Under the pieces are notes generated by a model, which had not been told where the DNA came from, did not search any database, and was given only the letters and a program-made list of their open reading frames with translations. Positions 49,980 to 61,223 of a stretch of 64,000 nt of DNA are shown one piece after another. Origin of the DNA: Platanthera guangdongensis (lineage: Eukaryota > Streptophyta > Magnoliopsida > Asparagales > Orchidaceae); assembly GCA_039583875.1 (NCBI GenBank), contig CM077151.1:19240326-19304325 (forward strand). Reading direction: 5' to 3'. Both the position numbers and the translations under genes were made by a program. How positions within the stretch are numbered: the stretch's first letter is position 1; every line of letters starts with the position of its first letter.

Positions 49980-51201
49980 GTCAAATTGATGGCTGGATTT
50001 TAGACAGTGAAGCCACCGACCATATTTCTCATTGATTTCATCTTATGAACTCTCCAAAACAACTTTCTTCTCTTCAACAAGCCCTTCTTCCTGGTGGTTC
50101 TACCGCACCAGTTACTCATATTGGCAATACGCATATTAATTCCTATATCACATTACACGACGTTCTATTTGTTCCATCCTTAACTCACAATTTGATTTCA
50201 GTTGGTAAGCTTTCTACTGATTCCAAATGTGATTTACTTTTCAATCCTACATCATGCCTTTTGGAGGACCATTTGTGGAAGACCATGGTGGAAATTGATA
50301 AAAGGGTGAATGGACTATATTGCCTCCTCAATTCTTCCAAATTAACAGAACTGGGCATTATTCCTATTATTCAAAGAAATGCTACTATTGTCTTTGATAA
50401 ATCCATGATATGGCATCATCGATTGGGTCATATTTCTACCGATAAACTACGTCTTATTTTCATTCTACCTGATTTACATACAGTTCATCATATGTCGTGT
50501 AATATTTGTCCCCTTGCTAAATAAACTCGTTTATCATTTCATAGAAGTGATAGTTTTTGTCAAAAGGCTTTTGATATTGTTCAGTGTGATGTTTGGGGGC
50601 CTTACAAAACCCCTTCTCATTTTGATTTTTGGTATTTTTTAACTTTAGTGGATAATTTCACTAGTAATCTTGGACCTATCAAGAGGTCCCTATCCTAATC
50701 CAATCATTTTATCACTTAGTTCTTAATCAGTTCAATTCTTCCATCAAGATTTTTAGGATAGACAACGACTCTGAATTTTGTAACGCTGCCCTAAAACAAT
50801 TCTTTCTTAACAAAGGAATTTTGCACCAAAGTAGTTGTGTCTACTCTCCACGACAAAATTGTATCCCCGAACGCTATCGCCATATACTTGAGATAGTAAG
50901 GGCCCTACGATTTCAAGCCTCCTTACCAATTGAATTTTGGGGCGAATGCGCTCTCACGGCAACTTACCTTATCAACAAAATCACAACCACTGTTTTACAT
51001 CACAAAACTCCATATGAACTCCACCATTCTACTAGAACTTATCATCATTTGTGTGTTTTTGGTTTCCTTTGTTTTGCATCTGCTCAAGCTCACAATCGAG
51101 ATAAGTTTGTTGCAAGGGCCTCTCGTCGTGTTTTTATTGGATACCCACCAAATCAAAGGGCAACAGGCTTTTTGATCTTCAAACCAAGTGAATTTTTGTG
51201 A
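49980..51201 (+). pseudogene. Copia-4 protease and integrase
   Basis: The protease motif is WILDSEATDHISH, with Glu in place of the active-site Gly, so it is inactive. VLFVPSLTHNLISVGKLSTD and IWHHRLGHISTDKLR (gag-pre-integrase) follow. The integrase has FDIVQCDVWGPYKTP, RIDNDSEFCN and HQSSCVYSPRQNCIPERYRH, with the usual GVAERKN replaced by CIPERYR. LINKITTTVLHHKTPYELHH and FVARASRRVFIGYPPNQRAT complete it. A deletion seems to remove part between the two Asp blocks. Confidence 0.78.
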
Positions 51202-51559
51202 GCAGAGATGCGATTTTCTCAGAGACTGTATTTTCATTTTAGCAAACTACCTGCACACAAGATGATCACAATAATTCTTCACTGGTCTTACCCTTTCCAA
51301 CTGATCTGGATGAATTTGTTTCATCAAAAGATTCTACTAGCCCAGCCCCTGCTTCCACTTCTATATCTGATATCCTTGAACAACAACCTGTCCAACCTCC
51401 TAATATTGCAGAAACTCTTCAAAACTCTCCAACAGACCCGTAATCTATTCCACTAAGAAAATCAAACCACCCTTCTTGTCCACCACAATGAAGACAAAAT
51501 TACATATGTTCATCTGCCTTTACCAGTGCCCATGCAGTCTCTTCAAATGGTTCTATTCC

Positions 51560-51935
51560 TCTCATACACACCGAGCCTGCTCCTTATTCTGGAGCCTACA
51601 AAGATGTCAGCTGGAGACAGACAATGGTATCCAAAATTAAAGCTTTGCAGGACAATCAAACATGGGTCCTTACTCCTCTACCCCGTGAGAAGAAAGTCAT
51701 TGGTTGTAAATGGGTATACAAAATAAAATATCAACCGGATGGGTCTATCGAGAGATATAAAGCCCGCCTGGTTGTGAAGGGTTACACCCAAATAGAGGGA
51801 CTTGATTTTCAGGATACTTTTGCACAAGTAGCTAAAATGACAACAGTTTGTTTTCTTCTCTCCATAGCAGCAACAAAGGGATGGTTTTTATTGCAGTTCT
51901 TTCAAGTAATTTTTTTATACAATATACCTGGGTAG
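51560..51935 (+). pseudogene. Copia-4 RT N-terminus, truncated
   Basis: TMVSKIKALQDNQTWVLTPL, KKVIGCKWVYKIKYQPDGSI, ERYKARLVVKGYTQIEGLDF and TFAQVAKMTTVCFLLSIAAT are RT finger motifs. The frame ends just where the Asp of the VNNAFL block should come. Confidence 0.82.
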
Positions 51936-52478
51936 TTAAAGACTTATACCCAAGCATATCCTTACAGCTACTACTACTATCATCACAAACATATTTGTTT
52001 GTCCTGTTTTAATAGTCAGCCAGGACCATTTTTTATCTCTTCGAAAGCTGATCTTTCACCTGCTGTCTTTATGCTTTGGCTCTTTCTTTCAGGATGCTGA
52101 TGTTATCCCGGTTATCTTCCAACACGCCCCCATAATCGGGAGCGGCTTTTACTTTGATTTCTTCTCTTAACCATTGAAAGCGATCGCTTGGTAGAGCTTT
52201 CGCCTCCGGACGGCGCCCGCTTATTTGGACGTCAGTACATACGGGTCTGAAGACAACAACGGGGCTGAACCAACCGATTCAGCCCCCACTATCTAAATGG
52301 CGGCTCGGGGGGGTGGGCTGAACCCACCCGGTTCAGCCCCTATTGGGGCCGGCCGGCCTTGGTCCGAGTATAAATATACCCGGACCCCCTATTGGAAGCT
52401 TATGCAAGATATTATCAGGTATCCTTCTCCCTTATCCTCTCAACCCTAATTTTCTCCTCTTAATTATCAGGTAGCCTT
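51936..52478. other. Segment between truncated Copia-4 and Copia-3; palindromes and TATA
   Basis: No confident gene. The right half has three adjacent palindromes (52261-52286, 52315-52340, 52361-52386), the last containing a TATA-like core, then a pyrimidine-rich leader. It may be a fragment of an LTR or promoter of an unidentified element. Confidence 0.5.
52368..52380 (+). promoter_or_regulatory. TATA-like element inside a palindrome
   Basis: GTATAAATATACC within GGTCCG...CGGACC arms. It is followed by CT-rich sequence as in many plant leaders. Confidence 0.4.
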
Positions 52479-53570
52479 ATTGAACTTGTCAAACCATGTC
52501 TGAGGAGATTATTTGAGACCATAGATGGACTTCTTGAGATGACAAACTTGGGACTCCCCCGTGGTCTCAAACCAGGGCGGTTGCTGCATGAAAACTGTTT
52601 CCTGAAGGTCGTCGTTGAGGAAGGCATTTTTGATGTTCAGTTGGTGTAATGGTCATTGTCGATGGACAGCTACTGAGAGAAAAACCTGAACGGTGTTCAG
52701 CTTGGCCACAGGCAAGAATATCTCCTCATAATCGAGGCTTTGCTGTTGGGTGAATCCACGAGCCACAAGGCGGGCCTTCAGACGGTCAATAGTTCCATCA
52801 GGAGCATGCTTTATCACAAAGACTCATTTACACCCAACAGGTGTCTGACCGGTAGGTAATGGTACCAATGTCCAGGTTTGGTTAGCCCAGAGAGTCATCA
52901 TCTCTTCTTCCATAGCTGCCCGCCAGCCAGGATATTGGAGAGCCTCCTGCACAGAGTTAAGTACCGAAATCGAGGATAATGAAGTGGCAAAAGTCTGAAG
53001 TTGTGGAGAAAGGTAATGTAAGGATACATAATTCACCATGGGATGAGCTGTAGATTCTGGTGCCAGATCAGCGGGATGCGGAGCATCAGAGGGCGAGTCA
53101 GACTGCAGTGAGGCACCGGAGGCAGGAGGGAGACGAGTGTAAACACGAATAAAAGGAGGTTTGTCAACAGGAGGGGCCTGGGCTGTAGGTCTTGGTGGTG
53201 GAGTCGTAACGGGAATAACTGGACGTAAGGCAGGTGGAGGTGGAGATGTAGGAGCTGAAGCAGTGAAGAAAGGGAGATCCTCCCGAAAGGTAACATCAGC
53301 AGAAACTGTCACCTTTCGGGTAGCCGGTGAGTAGCTGACGTAGCCTTTTTGTGTCTGTGAGTAACCAACAAAGATGTGTTTAGCAGCCCGGGGGTCCAAT
53401 TTGTCCACAGTGGGACCAAGGTTGTGGACGTAGCAAGCGCATCCAAAGATGCGAGGTGTGAGAGAGAATGCCGGAGTTGATGGGAACATGAGGCTGAATG
53501 GAGTGGCATTGTGGAGGATAGGAGAAGGAAGACGGTTAGGTAGCAAGCCGTCGAAAGAGCAAAGTTCCAA
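52479..53570 (-). pseudogene. Copia-3 integrase tail, linker and RT start
   Basis: The open frame 53570-52824 starts in the integrase tail (FGCACYVHNLGPTVDKLDPR, HIFVGYSQTQKGYVSYSPAT), passes a Pro-rich linker and enters RT at VQEALQYPGWRAAMEEEMMT and LVPLPTGQTPVGCK. After frame shifts, [40 protein letters not shown] and CHLKKSIYGLK continue to 52479. The YVDD active site is not reached. Confidence 0.85.
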
Positions 53571-54208
53571 TAAGTTTTGGGAACGTGCATTTGAAGCATA
53601 ATGGAGCGGGCCACATCGAGAAGGTGTCGATTCTTCCGCTCAGCGACTCCATTTTGTTGGGGGGTATAGGCACATGAAGTTTGCTGAATAACCCCAAAAT
53701 CAGAGCAAAGAGTTGCAAATTCATGGCTAGTTTATTCACGAGCATTTTTCGTGCGAAGAGTTTTGATGGTAGTGGAGAATTGTGTTTGGGTCTCAAGGAG
53801 AAACGCCCGAAAAACACGAGTAAGTTCGGAGCGATCATGAATTAGATATAGCTATGTCATTCGAGAATAATCATCAATAAACGTCAGAAAATAGCGATAA
53901 CCAGAAATGCTATTAACTTTGTACGGACCTCAAATATCAGAGTGTACCAAAATAAAGGGAGCAATCCTCCGAGTACATTTAGATAAAAAGGACGAACGAG
54001 GCTGCTTGCCTAACACACATGATTCACACTGAAAAGAAGGTAAAGATACATCGGGTAAAGCCTTCTGGAGGACAGGTAAAGGGGCATGGCCAAGACGCTG
54101 ATGTCAATCGACGGAGGAGACTGAAGAGAGGATAGCGGGAGCATCATCAAGGAGGTAGAGCCTGTTCTGTAGTCGTCCCTTACCAATGATAGTCTGCGTC
54201 TTGTGATC
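53571..54208 (-). pseudogene. Copia-3 integrase core
   Basis: Minus-strand frames include SKCTRRIAPFILVHSDI, YRYFLTFIDDYSRMT, RSELTRVFRAFLLETQTQFS and IPPNKMESLSGRIDTFSMWP-like shadows of QNGVAERKNRHLLD. The first and second Asp blocks and the region of the Glu block can be traced through shifts. Confidence 0.72.
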
Positions 54209-54964
54209 CTATATCAGAAAAGAAGAAGAGGTAAATGTTACAGAGCAGTTCAAATCATTAGTCAAGTGACCAACAGAAAGCAAATTGAACGGGGAGCCCG
54301 GAACATGAAGAGCCGAGCGTAGAGAGAGAGATGAAGAGAGAGGGATGTCAGCCGATCCAGAGACAGGAACAGTGTCCACATTGGCCACTGTGATGCAATT
54401 AGGATGACGAGAATTCAAGTATTGATGTGGCCGCAGGAAGGTGATGTGATGAGTGGCACCCGAGTCCACTATCCAGCGCGGACTAATGGAGAGACAAGTG
54501 ATACCTTCATGGGAGATGGAGGCAGCCGAGACAACGGAGGCAGGTGGGCGACTGAGCAGACCCTGGAGCTGTTGGAGCTGAAGCAGAATCTCTTCAAGGT
54601 CAGTACGAGCAGAGAAGTCGGTAGCAGCAACAGTAGCCTGTGGACGAGGTGGAAGCCCATGCTTGTGATAGCAGGTGGCTTCAAGGTGGTCGTCCTTCCC
54701 GCAAAATGAACACTTTGGCCGAGGCCGGTCTCCCCGTCTGCGGCCCCGAGATCCAGAACGCCCCCTGCGGGAAAGAGGAGGGGAAGGTAGCAGGGGTGCA
54801 GAAGTCTGTTGCAGAAGAGCCGGGGACGGAGGAGCGGAGCTATCAGGGGGCGGTGAAACCTTAAGCAGCATAGAACATACGTCTGAAAGTGAGGGAGTAG
54901 CCACCGAGGAGAGGATCTGGGCCCGGACATGATGAGATGGAACGCTGGTCATCATCATGGCCAC
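54209..54964 (-). pseudogene. Copia-3 gag C-terminus, zinc knuckle and protease
   Basis: A 251-codon open frame carries SSVATPSLSDVCSMLLKVSP, an Arg/Gly-rich basic patch, the canonical knuckle CSFCGKDDHLEATC (CX2CX4HX4C), and the protease WIVDSGATHHITFL with intact Asp-Ser-Gly. LRSALHVPGSPFNLLSVGHL is the end of the protease. It is broken only by flanking stops. Confidence 0.87.
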
Positions 54965-55027
54965 ACCGACGGCTTCTTTTTGAGCCTGTTGTGCAACAAG
55001 ACCCAGCGTGGGAGGCTGATGTTGGAT

Positions 55028-55408
55028 TCATGCTTCGACTAAAGTCTTGGCCCGAGCAACAAAAGAGGTGAGGTCAGAGGCCCCGCCAGCATCAAGGGAC
55101 GGGAAATCAGTGATTATGTCATAAAGGTGCTGGAGACTATCCTTACCAAAATATAGGGACTGGAGCTCATCCCACATTGCCTTGGCCGTTTCGTGATACA
55201 TGACCATGCGGTAGGGTTCAGTACCAAGAGAGTTCAGGATCCATGTCTGAACACGGTCATCGTTGCGCAACCAATCGTCAGTCGGAGGAGCAGGAAGCCC
55301 TTGGGTTAAGTGATGGAGAAAGCCTTTGGATTGTAGTACGCGGCGAACGGAATGGACCCACTCCACGAAGTTCTTCTTCCCTGCTAGTGAAATGGTAGTG
55401 ATGCGCAA
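55028..55408 (-). pseudogene. Copia-3 gag N-terminus
   Basis: RITTISLAGKKNFVEWVHSV, RRVLQSKGFLHHLTQGLPAP, MVMYHETAKAMWDELQSLYF and SFVARAKTLVEA are the capsid blocks of copia Gag. A TGA/TAA after VEA separates it from the next frame. Confidence 0.85.
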
Positions 55409-56456
55409 CTCATCACGGATTTCAGGGGCAGAGGCCGAGCGGTCTGCCGAGGAAGAGGCCGTCTGTACGGTTGATTCTGGAGAGGTCGCTATGGTTAGGC
55501 GAGTAGGAGGCGAGGCCGGCGGATAGGGAAAACTGCGACCAGACAGGAGACCGCACGATCTGAGTGACTAGCGGCAAGACAAAGAGGCCGCCACGACCAG
55601 AGAGCGGGAAAGCAGAGCGGATAGATGGAAGAAACCGACCGATTTGAGAAAAGGAGAATTCGCACGGTCACGGTGATTACACACCAGCGGCAATTAGGAT
55701 GTCACGACCACTATGCGGAGTCCGCAAAGGAGAGGAGAGACCGCTAGCGACAAGACAGGTCGCAGCGACAAGTCGGAGAAGAGGTTAGCAGAGAAGCCCG
55801 CACAGTCAAGATGAGTCCACCAGCGGCAAGGAGATGCCACGACCTAGATGCGAACTTTGTCGAGAAGAGAAGAAACCGTAACGACAAGAGGCGCGTTGTA
55901 CGACAAGAAGAGAGACCGCGGCGAGAAGGTCAAGCCGCAGCGACTTCAGATAAGTTGCGACGGAGTAAGAGGAGAAGAGGTCACCGCGGCGAGAGGAAGG
56001 CCGCGCGGATACAACAGAGGAGAGATGCGGGTTCAACAAGAGAAAAGCCGCAGTTAAGGGAGGAAGTCCGCGGGCAAGAAGAGACCGCGGCGACTTGAGA
56101 GAAGTCGCGGCAATGAGAAAGAGAGAAATGCGAGTGGAAGGCCGCGCGGATAGCAAGGTAGACCGCACATGCAAGGAAAGAAACAAGAGAGGGTGGACCC
56201 CACGTGTGAGAGAGGTTATAAAAGAAAGGGAGGTAGGAGGAGGAGGAGGAGGAGATGTGGAAGCCACAAGAGATAGAGAAGGGAAGCGGTTAGAGGGACC
56301 GTGTCCGCGCAGGAAGCTGCGGTTACGGAGACAGCGACTAGAAATAGACGGGCCGCACGACACTGCGGCGAAGCTGGAGAAGGAGAAGCCGCGCTGTCAG
56401 CCAAGAGAACAGGCGGTTTCCAAACAGACAGGCCGGACCGTTTCCCTCTGATACCA
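55409..56456 (-). other. Copia-3 leader
   Basis: About 1 kb of purine-rich sequence between primer-binding site and gag. Open frames seen on either strand here look like composition artefacts. Confidence 0.6.
56446..56456 (-). promoter_or_regulatory. Copia-3 primer-binding site
   Basis: On the minus strand TGGTATCAGAG follows the LTR directly: an exact match to the common tRNA-Met site. Confidence 0.88.
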
Positions 56457-56626
56457 TGTAGAGAAAAACTCAACCTTGTATGTATGTTCTCAATCATCAA
56501 ATACAATGCATGAATACACATTTATAGGAGGGAGAAAGTGAGAGAAGAATCCTATACAAGATGTGGGACTAAAGAGGAGAGAAGAAATACAAAGAAATGG
56601 GTCTAATTACATGGGCTTTTCCAACA
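56457..56626 (-). repeat. Copia-3 5' LTR
   Basis: Minus strand TGTTGGAAAAGCCC...TTTTTCTCTACA, 170 bp, with CTATAAATG as TATA box near 56525. Confidence 0.82.
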
Positions 56627-56699
56627 CAAATATATATTTTAAGATGGTATTTCAATAATATTTAAAGATGATAACATTTTTTATATTTATATTACATTT

Positions 56700-57001
56700 G
56701 AATTCATTCCAAGAAGAGGAATAGTCTAGAAAGCAAAAGATTGAATAATCTTATATTTGTAAAATTCAATTCTAAGTTGAAATCTAAATATTTGATCTCG
56801 CCTCGAGACACATTGTCTACAAAGAGTACTAATAAGTTGTTGAGTCATGAGTGGTTAGTGGGTCCTCCTGATGATGTTGTAGATGATAATGATGACATAG
56901 TGTTTTATGGAGAAAGGTTAACTTGGACTCAGATTGGTGACATTGTCGATGCTGATGTGAGTTCTAGAAGAAGTGCAAGGTTGGCTTTAAAATATGCATG
57001 A
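56700..57001 (+). pseudogene. hAT transposase C-terminal fragment
   Basis: In one open frame: KKRNSLESKRLNNLIFVKFN, SKLKSKYLISPRDTLSTKS, HEWLVGPPDDVVDDND and ending ARLALKYA. The KKRNxLExxRLNxLIxVxxN pattern is the dimerisation-side tail of plant hAT/DUF659 transposases. The rest of the gene is absent and no terminal repeat was found. Confidence 0.7.
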
Positions 57002-57366
57002 ACGGCAAAAGCGAAAGGAAAACGACATGAGTCTAACATCTATAACCTTGTTATTGTTTCAATATATATATATAATATTACAATCCGACATTTTGAAATA
57101 TCCCTGATATATCTCCCGCAATCCGACATCCGACATAAAAATTCCAAAACTAACATGAGCACTACATCTATAACCTTGCTCTTGTCTCAAATCTTCAAAC
57201 CACAGTAGCCCGAGCCTTCCTCACTCGCAATCCACCTAATCTCGACCCTTTCCCATTCATCCACAGTAACATCAGACCCCCCCCCCCCCCCCGATTTCCT
57301 TTGTCATCATTCATCACCCACACGGAGCCAACAGCCCTCGGATCTCAACCTTTACTGTATTTTGCA
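57002..57366. other. No gene seen; C16 tract
   Basis: AT-rich, with a C16 run at 57277-57292. Confidence 0.6.
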
Positions 57367-57820
57367 AGGTTTTGAAAACCGGACCGGACATCGAACCGGC
57401 GGAGGGAAAGGTTCAAGGTTGAACCGGTCCAACCGGTTCAACCGGGGTCGAACCGTTGCATATATATATATACATATACATATTAGCAAATAAAAAAAAT
57501 TAACATTAACTTAGAAATTTACCTATAAATTTTCGGTTCAAGATCAAACATAAAAATGTATGAAATTTCTTATATATGGTCGGACGTTCAAGAACGACGG
57601 TTCATAACCACCATGTTGATGACCGCCACCGTCGTGCCAAACAAAACGTAAAATTTATTTGAAGGATAGATTATCATGTATGTATATATTAAAAAAAATA
57701 TAAAGTTTAATTTTTAAAAGATAATTTAATATGTTAATATTATAATATATTTAACAAAATATGTAATTAATATTTATATATATATGTATATTAAATTAGA
57801 TTTTATACATACGTTAATCA
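57367..57820. repeat. Tandem unit 1 (MITE-like, GGTTTTGAAAACCGGACCGG)
   Basis: 454-bp unit starting with a palindromic GGTTTTGAAAACC and a GAACCGGTCCAACCGGTTC cluster. It is directly followed by a second, near-identical unit. Confidence 0.85.
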
Positions 57821-57901
57821 AGGTTTTGAAAACCGGACCGGACATCGAACCGGCGGAGGGAAAGGTTCAAGATTGAACCGGTTCAACCGGGGTCGAACCG
57901 T

Positions 57902-57996
<95 letters not shown>

Positions 57997-58319
57997 ATAC
58001 ATATACATATACATATTAGCAAATAAAAAAAATTAACATTAACTTAGAAATTTACCTATAAATTTTTGGTTCAAGATCAAACATAAAAATGTATGAAATT
58101 TCTTATATATGGTCGGACGTTCAAGAACGACGGTTCATAACCACCACGTTGATGACCGTCACCGCCGTGTCAAACAGAACGTAAAATTTATTTGAAGGAT
58201 AGATTATCATGTATGTATATATTAAAAAAAATATAAAGTTTAATTTTTAAAAGATAATTTAATATGTTAATATAATAATATATTTAACAAAATATGTAAT
58301 TAATATTTATATATATGTG
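57821..58319. repeat. Tandem unit 2 with expanded AT tract
   Basis: Same order as unit 1, with a shortened AACCGG cluster and an AT dinucleotide run of about 75 bp at 57906-57980 where unit 1 has under 15 bp. Confidence 0.85.
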
Positions 58320-59530
58320 TGATGTAGGGTAGGCTGTGGGGTGAACTCCTAAAACATCTGCTAGTGACGTGGGGGGGTGGACTCACCCTAACCAATGACT
58401 ATATGCGAGATGAAATTAATCAGGCGTTAAATTAATTTAAGCAACAAGTCAACATATAAATCATTACATTCATTCTGAGCAAGAGAAACGACTTCTATTC
58501 AGCAATTTAGGCAATAGCGTTCCTCCGCACGGAGGGCTAATTTAAGCGCGCGGCGAATAAAGCGTCCTGCAAGGCAAGAGATTCACAGGCGAATACAACG
58601 TGCTATGATTCCGTCGATCACAAGATCCACAACGTGCACAACATATATTAGACCATCAACAATAAAATCCACATAAACAAGTACAAAGTGCTGAATTAAA
58701 ATGCGGGCTGCAGGAAATATACGTAGATCTGAAATTTCGGAGGCTTGGATGGACTTCCGGGTGGTGTAGAGACGAGATCGAGCAAGGGGGAAGGTGGATC
58801 CACGTGGGGGAATGAAAGGGGTGCTGTTTGGGGGGGGGGGGGGGGGGTGGAGGACGCGGGGCTGGCTCCGGCGCAGTCCGGCCCCGGTCTGGACAGATCT
58901 GGTCGGATCTGTCCAGATCCGGCTGTAGGGGGGGACAAGGGGGTGTGGCTGGGCTTGGGGGGAAGGGGGCTGTTCGGTGGCTGCACGGGAAGGCTGGAGG
59001 GTGGGTTACACGGGGGAAAACCAGCGGGGGAAGGAGGAATGGACGGTGGGGTTCCGGCAGCCCAAACCGGACGGACAGGGGGGGTGGTGCGGCTGTTAGG
59101 AGGGGCGGACGGCTAGGGACTGTAGGCGGCAGCAAGGATTAGGGGAAGGGGGAGGGAAAATAAGGAAACTTACCCCAAGGCGTCGGCACCAAGGGCTCCA
59201 CGACGTCGGCACCGTGGAACGATCACCGGAAGCAAGGAAGAAGATCCTCTCCAACTTCAGCAATAAAATTCTTGCAGCCCTAACACTTCTATTTATAGGA
59301 GAATGGAATTAGGGCAACCGGAATCGACGGCTATGATTGGCCGGCGGTTCCGATCCCATAAGTACATGAAATAAAATCCAAAATATAAAATGTCATATAT
59401 GAAACTGAGTCGAAACGACGAGCCGGACACATCCGCGGTGGCGGATCGCCGGTCCGATCAAGCCCGTCGACGCGAATATACGAAGATGGGGCCTGCCTTG
59501 CGCCGAGATGCGCCCGATGGTCCCCCATCA
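58320..59530 (-). mobile_element. LTR-like block, possible solo LTR
   Basis: Termini TGATG and CATCA form an inverted pair. On the minus strand a TATA box (CTATAAATAG, near 59290) is followed by a leader with a 5' splice-like GTAAGT. The flanking pentamers differ (ATGTG, ACTGA), so a simple solo LTR with target duplication is not proven. A G18 run lies at 58830-58847. Confidence 0.45.
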
Positions 59531-59536
59531 ACTGAT

Positions 59537-60871
59537 TGATGGCGACGATGCTGATGCGGCCGTGGATCTACGACATCGAGAGTTCGTGGATTGGGACGGT
59601 CGTTGTCGCAGGCTCGAAGATGGGAGTCTACCACGATGTTTCTTCGCCAACGCCGCCACCGCTACATGTTTTGCTCGACGTCCGCCGCCGCCAATAAATA
59701 AAATATATAATTATAAATTACATAACTATAATTATATATTTTATCAATTTTTATTTTAAACAATTCTATTTTAAAAATACTTTATTTCATGCATTTTATT
59801 TAGTTAGTGAATTGTTTAATTTCATGTATTGCATTTTCATTTCAAGTATTATGATGGGTGCATATAACCATCATAATTTCTTTTTGAATTTTGAATTATG
59901 AATAGATGATGATTGAGTGGTGTAGGCTATATATAGCCATGGTTATGAAGGAATAATTAGAGAATGAAAGAAAGAAATCCTAAGAATTCAAATTTTGAAT
60001 TTTCCCCCTCCTTTCTCCTTCCTCTTTGAGAAATTCTCCCCCTTTCTCTTCTCTCTTGGCCGTCGGCCTTCTATCTCTCCGACTCTTAGTGGCTCGGCCA
60101 CCTTCCCCCTCCCCTCCTCCTCCTCCTCCAACTCCGAGGGTTTGTCAAAAGGAGAAAAACGGCGAGCGTCTTCATCGTCCGGTGCGGATCCGAGGATTTC
60201 TGCGTGGAAATAGAGAATATACCACCGTCAACGTGTGTTCCTCCACTCATCTCTGTGGAAGGTTTTCTTGGGATTTGGGTAACGATTCCTACACCTCTTT
60301 GTGTGATTTCTTCTAACTTATTTTGTGAGGTTTTGGTGGAATTAGAAGGCTAGTTTTTAGTCCGGATTTATATTGAAATTAGAGCTTAATAAAATCTGAA
60401 TTTTCAAGCATATATTTCCCGAATATTTTTAATATAACTTGGAGCGGGTAGATCCCGTGAACACTTGAAGAAATTGGGTTCATCACCTTTGATTTCCCCT
60501 TGTGCTCAAGTGATTTGGTAAACCCTCATTTTAATTAATTTGGGATTGAAATTAGGACTTCATTTTAATCACTAATTTAGCCTGGAACTTTTTTTATTGG
60601 AATTGTGAATTGCTTGCGCATAATCTAATTTGAATAGCTAACTGTCCGGATCGTGTGGGTCCTTTTTCGCTTGAGCGAACATTAGCATATAGCCCTTGTT
60701 CAATCTATAAAAGGGGTTGCGTCCCTTTGCGTTGATGGTTGTGGAATTTTTTTCTCTTAATGTTTGAGTATTTGATAGTACTAAGTAGACAAACCGCGCA
60801 CTAGATATTTAATAAAATTGTCGAACAGAAGAACGCGTAGTTTAATCAGTCGAAACCTTGGGCCTGCATCA
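59537..60871 (+). repeat. Element-5 5' LTR, 1335 bp
   Basis: TGATGGCGACGATG...GGGCCTGCATCA, ends TGATG/CATCA. A perfect 14-bp palindrome GGCTATATATAGCC (59925-59938) contains the likely TATA box. Confidence 0.85.
59925..59938 (+). promoter_or_regulatory. Palindromic TATA box of Element-5 LTR
   Basis: GGCTATATATAGCC is self-complementary. The 3' LTR has one change (GGCTATATATAGTC). Confidence 0.55.
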
Positions 60872-60873
60872 AT

Positions 60874-60890
60874 TTGGTATCAAAGCGAGG
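60874..60890 (+). promoter_or_regulatory. Element-5 primer-binding site
   Basis: TTGGTATCAAAGCGAGG three bases after the LTR; TGGTATCAAAGC resembles the tRNA-Met site. Confidence 0.75.
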
Positions 60891-61223
60891 TTGTGCTAAT
60901 TTCTTAATTAATCTCATCCTAGGAAAAATTTCTTTAGGACGCCGACACGAACTTGCCCATTTCATTGCACAACATATAAATCAATTTTTAAATTTGGTCT
61001 GCCAATAGCGGCCTATATTTTTATTTTTTTTAGCAAAACAATATCAAAAAAATATTTTAATAATCTCTCATTTATTGTCATTAAGAAAATCCCAAAAAAT
61101 ATTTTCTTGCCTTAGTTTTTAAGCGGAAACAAATACATCTGTTGCATTTTATATAGGGTCAGGTTCATTATTCATTGCATGTGGTCCAGTTCCGGGTGAG
61201 TTTTCTCTCTGGTTCTCATTATT
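60891..61223 (+). other. Element-5 leader
   Basis: AT-rich leader between primer-binding site and gag ATG. No frame of interest. Confidence 0.6.

Larger units (their letters stand above)
48141..51935 (+). mobile_element. Copia-4: truncated copia element
   Basis: A likely 5' LTR and primer-binding site are followed by gag, protease, gag-pre-integrase, integrase and the first part of RT. It ends at RT position ...AATKGWFLLQ, near 51905-51935, with no active site, RNase H or 3' LTR. Numerous stops and shifts are present. Confidence 0.8.
52479..56626 (-). mobile_element. Copia-3: antisense copia element, 3'-truncated
   Basis: On the minus strand: LTR (56626-56457), primer-binding site, about 1 kb leader, gag, protease, integrase and part of RT, ending at WFDKFNKAT. 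It is the sister of Copia-2 and is better preserved. No 3' LTR. Confidence 0.87.

Noticed and set aside
55806..56521. Several 100-185 codon frames on both strands
   Set aside because: They lie in the purine-rich Copia-3 leader between primer-binding site and gag and are open on both strands at once.
58656..59135. 159-codon Pro-rich minus-strand frame
   Set aside because: The composition follows a G-rich strand with a G18 run. It probably belongs to the LTR leader, and no domain is visible.
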